From Lysobacterales bacterium (GTDB lineage Bacteria > Pseudomonadota > Gammaproteobacteria > Xanthomonadales > Xanthomonadaceae): a stretch of 5,451 nucleotides of DNA. Below the pieces are notes generated by a model. That model did no database searches and was not told the origin of the DNA. It saw nothing but the letters and a program-made list of their open reading frames with translations. This document shows positions 4,491 through 5,451 of this stretch, in pieces. Position 1 is the stretch's first letter; every line of letters starts with the position of its first letter. The position numbers were made by a program, and so were the translations under genes. The stretch spans positions 1 through 5,451 of the forward strand of contig JAATFS010000226.1 of NCBI GenBank assembly GCA_015655035.1. The letters run 5' to 3'.

Positions 4491-5451
4491 ATGTCGCAAT
4501 ACATCTACACCATGAACCGAGTCAGCAAGGTGGTCCCGCCCAAGCGGCAGATCATCAAGGACATCTCGCTGAGCTTCTTCCCCGGCGCCAAGATCGGCCT
4601 GCTCGGCCTGAACGGCGCCGGCAAGTCGACCGTACTCAAGATCATGGCCGGCGTGGATACCGATTTCGAGGGCGAAGCACGTGCCCAGCCGGGTACCAAG
4701 GTCGGCTATCTGGCCCAGGAACCCGAGCTCAACCCAGAGCACACCGTGCGCCAGGCGGTGGAGGAAGGCGTGGGCGAAGTGCTGCAGGCGCAGGCCCAGC
4801 TGGACGCCGTGTATGCCGCCTACGCCGAGGAAGGTGCCGACTTCGACGCGCTGGCCAAGGAACAGGAACGCCTGGAAGCCATCCTGGCCGCGGGCGATGC
4901 CAGCACCCTGGAGCAGCAACTGGACATCGCCGCCGATGCGCTGCGCCTGCCGCCGTGGGAAGCCATCGTCGGCAAGCTCTCCGGCGGTGAAAAGCGCCGC
5001 GTTGCGCTGTGCCGCCTGCTGTTGCAGAAGCCGGACATGCTGCTGCTCGACGAACCGACCAACCACCTGGATGCCGAGTCGGTGGAATGGCTGGAACAGT
5101 TCCTCGCGCGCTACACCGGCACGGTGGTGGCCGTCACCCATGACCGCTACTTCCTGGACAACGCCGCCGAGTGGATTCTGGAACTGGACCGTGGCCGCGG
5201 CATTCCGTGGAAGGGCAACTACACTGACTGGCTGATGCAGAAGGAAGAGCGCCTGAAGCAGGAAGACAACCAGGAAAAGTCCCGCCAGAAGGCGATCCAG
5301 AAGGAACTGGAATGGTCGCGCCAGAATGCCAAGGGGGGTCGCACCAAGGGCAAGGCGCGTCTGGCACGGCTGGAGGAACTGCAGTCGGTCGACTACCAGA
5401 AGCGCAACGAGACCAACGAGATCTTCATCCCGCCGGGCGAGCGCCTGGGCA
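4491..5451 (+). CDS. ettA: Energy-dependent translational throttle protein EttA (ABC-F), 3'-truncated by window end
   Basis: EttA is a soluble ABC-F ATPase. It binds the ribosomal E site and, according to ATP/ADP ratio, gates entry of the 70S initiation complex into elongation. The 320 residues present, out of about 555, closely follow E. coli EttA as I recall it, from MSQYIYTMNRVSKVVPPKRQ onward. Domain 1 shows Walker A GLNGAGKST (39-47), Q-loop LAQEP (74-78, Q76), the EttA arm insertion (about 95-139), signature LSGGEKRR (163-170), Walker B MLLLDEPTNHLD (183-194; D187, E188) and switch H217 in VTHDR. The inter-domain linker that contacts P-site tRNA runs from about 240, with NAKGGRTKGKARLARLEEL (279-297). 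The second ATPase domain lies beyond the window. GGAG at 4482-4485, 5 nt before the ATG, supports the start. No membrane segments are present, as expected for ABC-F. Confidence 0.98.
   Translation, partial: MSQYIYTMNRVSKVVPPKRQIIKDISLSFFPGAKIGLLGLNGAGKSTVLKIMAGVDTDFEGEARAQPGTKVGYLAQEPELNPEHTVRQAVEEGVGEVLQAQAQLDAVYAAYAEEGADFDALAKEQERLEAILAAGDASTLEQQLDIAADALRLPPWEAIVGKLSGGEKRRVALCRLLLQKPDMLLLDEPTNHLDAESVEWLEQFLARYTGTVVAVTHDRYFLDNAAEWILELDRGRGIPWKGNYTDWLMQKEERLKQEDNQEKSRQKAIQKELEWSRQNAKGGRTKGKARLARLEELQSVDYQKRNETNEIFIPPGERLG

Noticed and set aside
4368..5141. 257-codon minus-strand frame opposite the ettA start
   Set aside because: It is the antisense shadow of ettA, whose Walker A, signature and Walker B motifs are unambiguous on the + strand; it also runs through the ettA promoter.

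Overview
This is a GC-rich window of conserved chromosomal housekeeping genes. The protein sequences and the order glyA - nrdR - GNAT acetyltransferase - ribD, with an RcnB-like gene and a divergent ettA upstream, suggest a gammaproteobacterium of the Xanthomonadaceae (Xanthomonas or a close relative). That assignment comes from remembered gene order and codon style, not from a search. There are no tRNA or rRNA genes, insertion sequences, CRISPR arrays, integrases or phage genes.

Layout. From 14 to 3579 the minus strand carries, in transcription order: glyA (serine hydroxymethyltransferase), a 98-bp gap, nrdR (ATP-cone repressor of ribonucleotide reductase genes), a GNAT-family N-acetyltransferase whose GTG start overlaps the nrdR stop by 4 bp, and ribD (bifunctional riboflavin deaminase/reductase), which starts 4 nt after the GNAT stop. 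ribD ends 13 bp before the window edge, so the operon may continue into further riboflavin genes that cannot be seen here. Upstream of glyA is a short region with a probable promoter and a strong GC hairpin. The hairpin lies where it could terminate the next minus-strand gene, an exported Asp/Arg/His-rich protein with a C-terminal RcnB-type domain (3737-4255). A 235-bp divergent intergenic region follows. It holds a perfect TATAAT box inside a small inverted repeat, pointing toward ettA, the ABC-F translation factor. ettA runs off the right edge after its first nucleotide-binding domain and most of the inter-domain linker.

How the genes relate. glyA makes one-carbon units (5,10-methylene-THF) and glycine, nrdR controls dNTP synthesis and ribD makes flavin precursors. 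Grouping them is a common proteobacterial arrangement around nucleotide and cofactor supply. The acetyltransferase is tightly coupled between nrdR and ribD and has no known substrate. EttA gates translation according to the ATP/ADP state. The RcnB-like protein is a separate envelope protein.

Nothing here looks like a previously undescribed multi-gene system. The points most worth a second look are the operon-embedded acetyltransferase, the low-complexity exported RcnB-like protein with its internal repeat, the architecture of the ettA/RcnB-like intergenic region, and the leader of nrdR, which has no Shine-Dalgarno sequence and is rich in pyrimidines.
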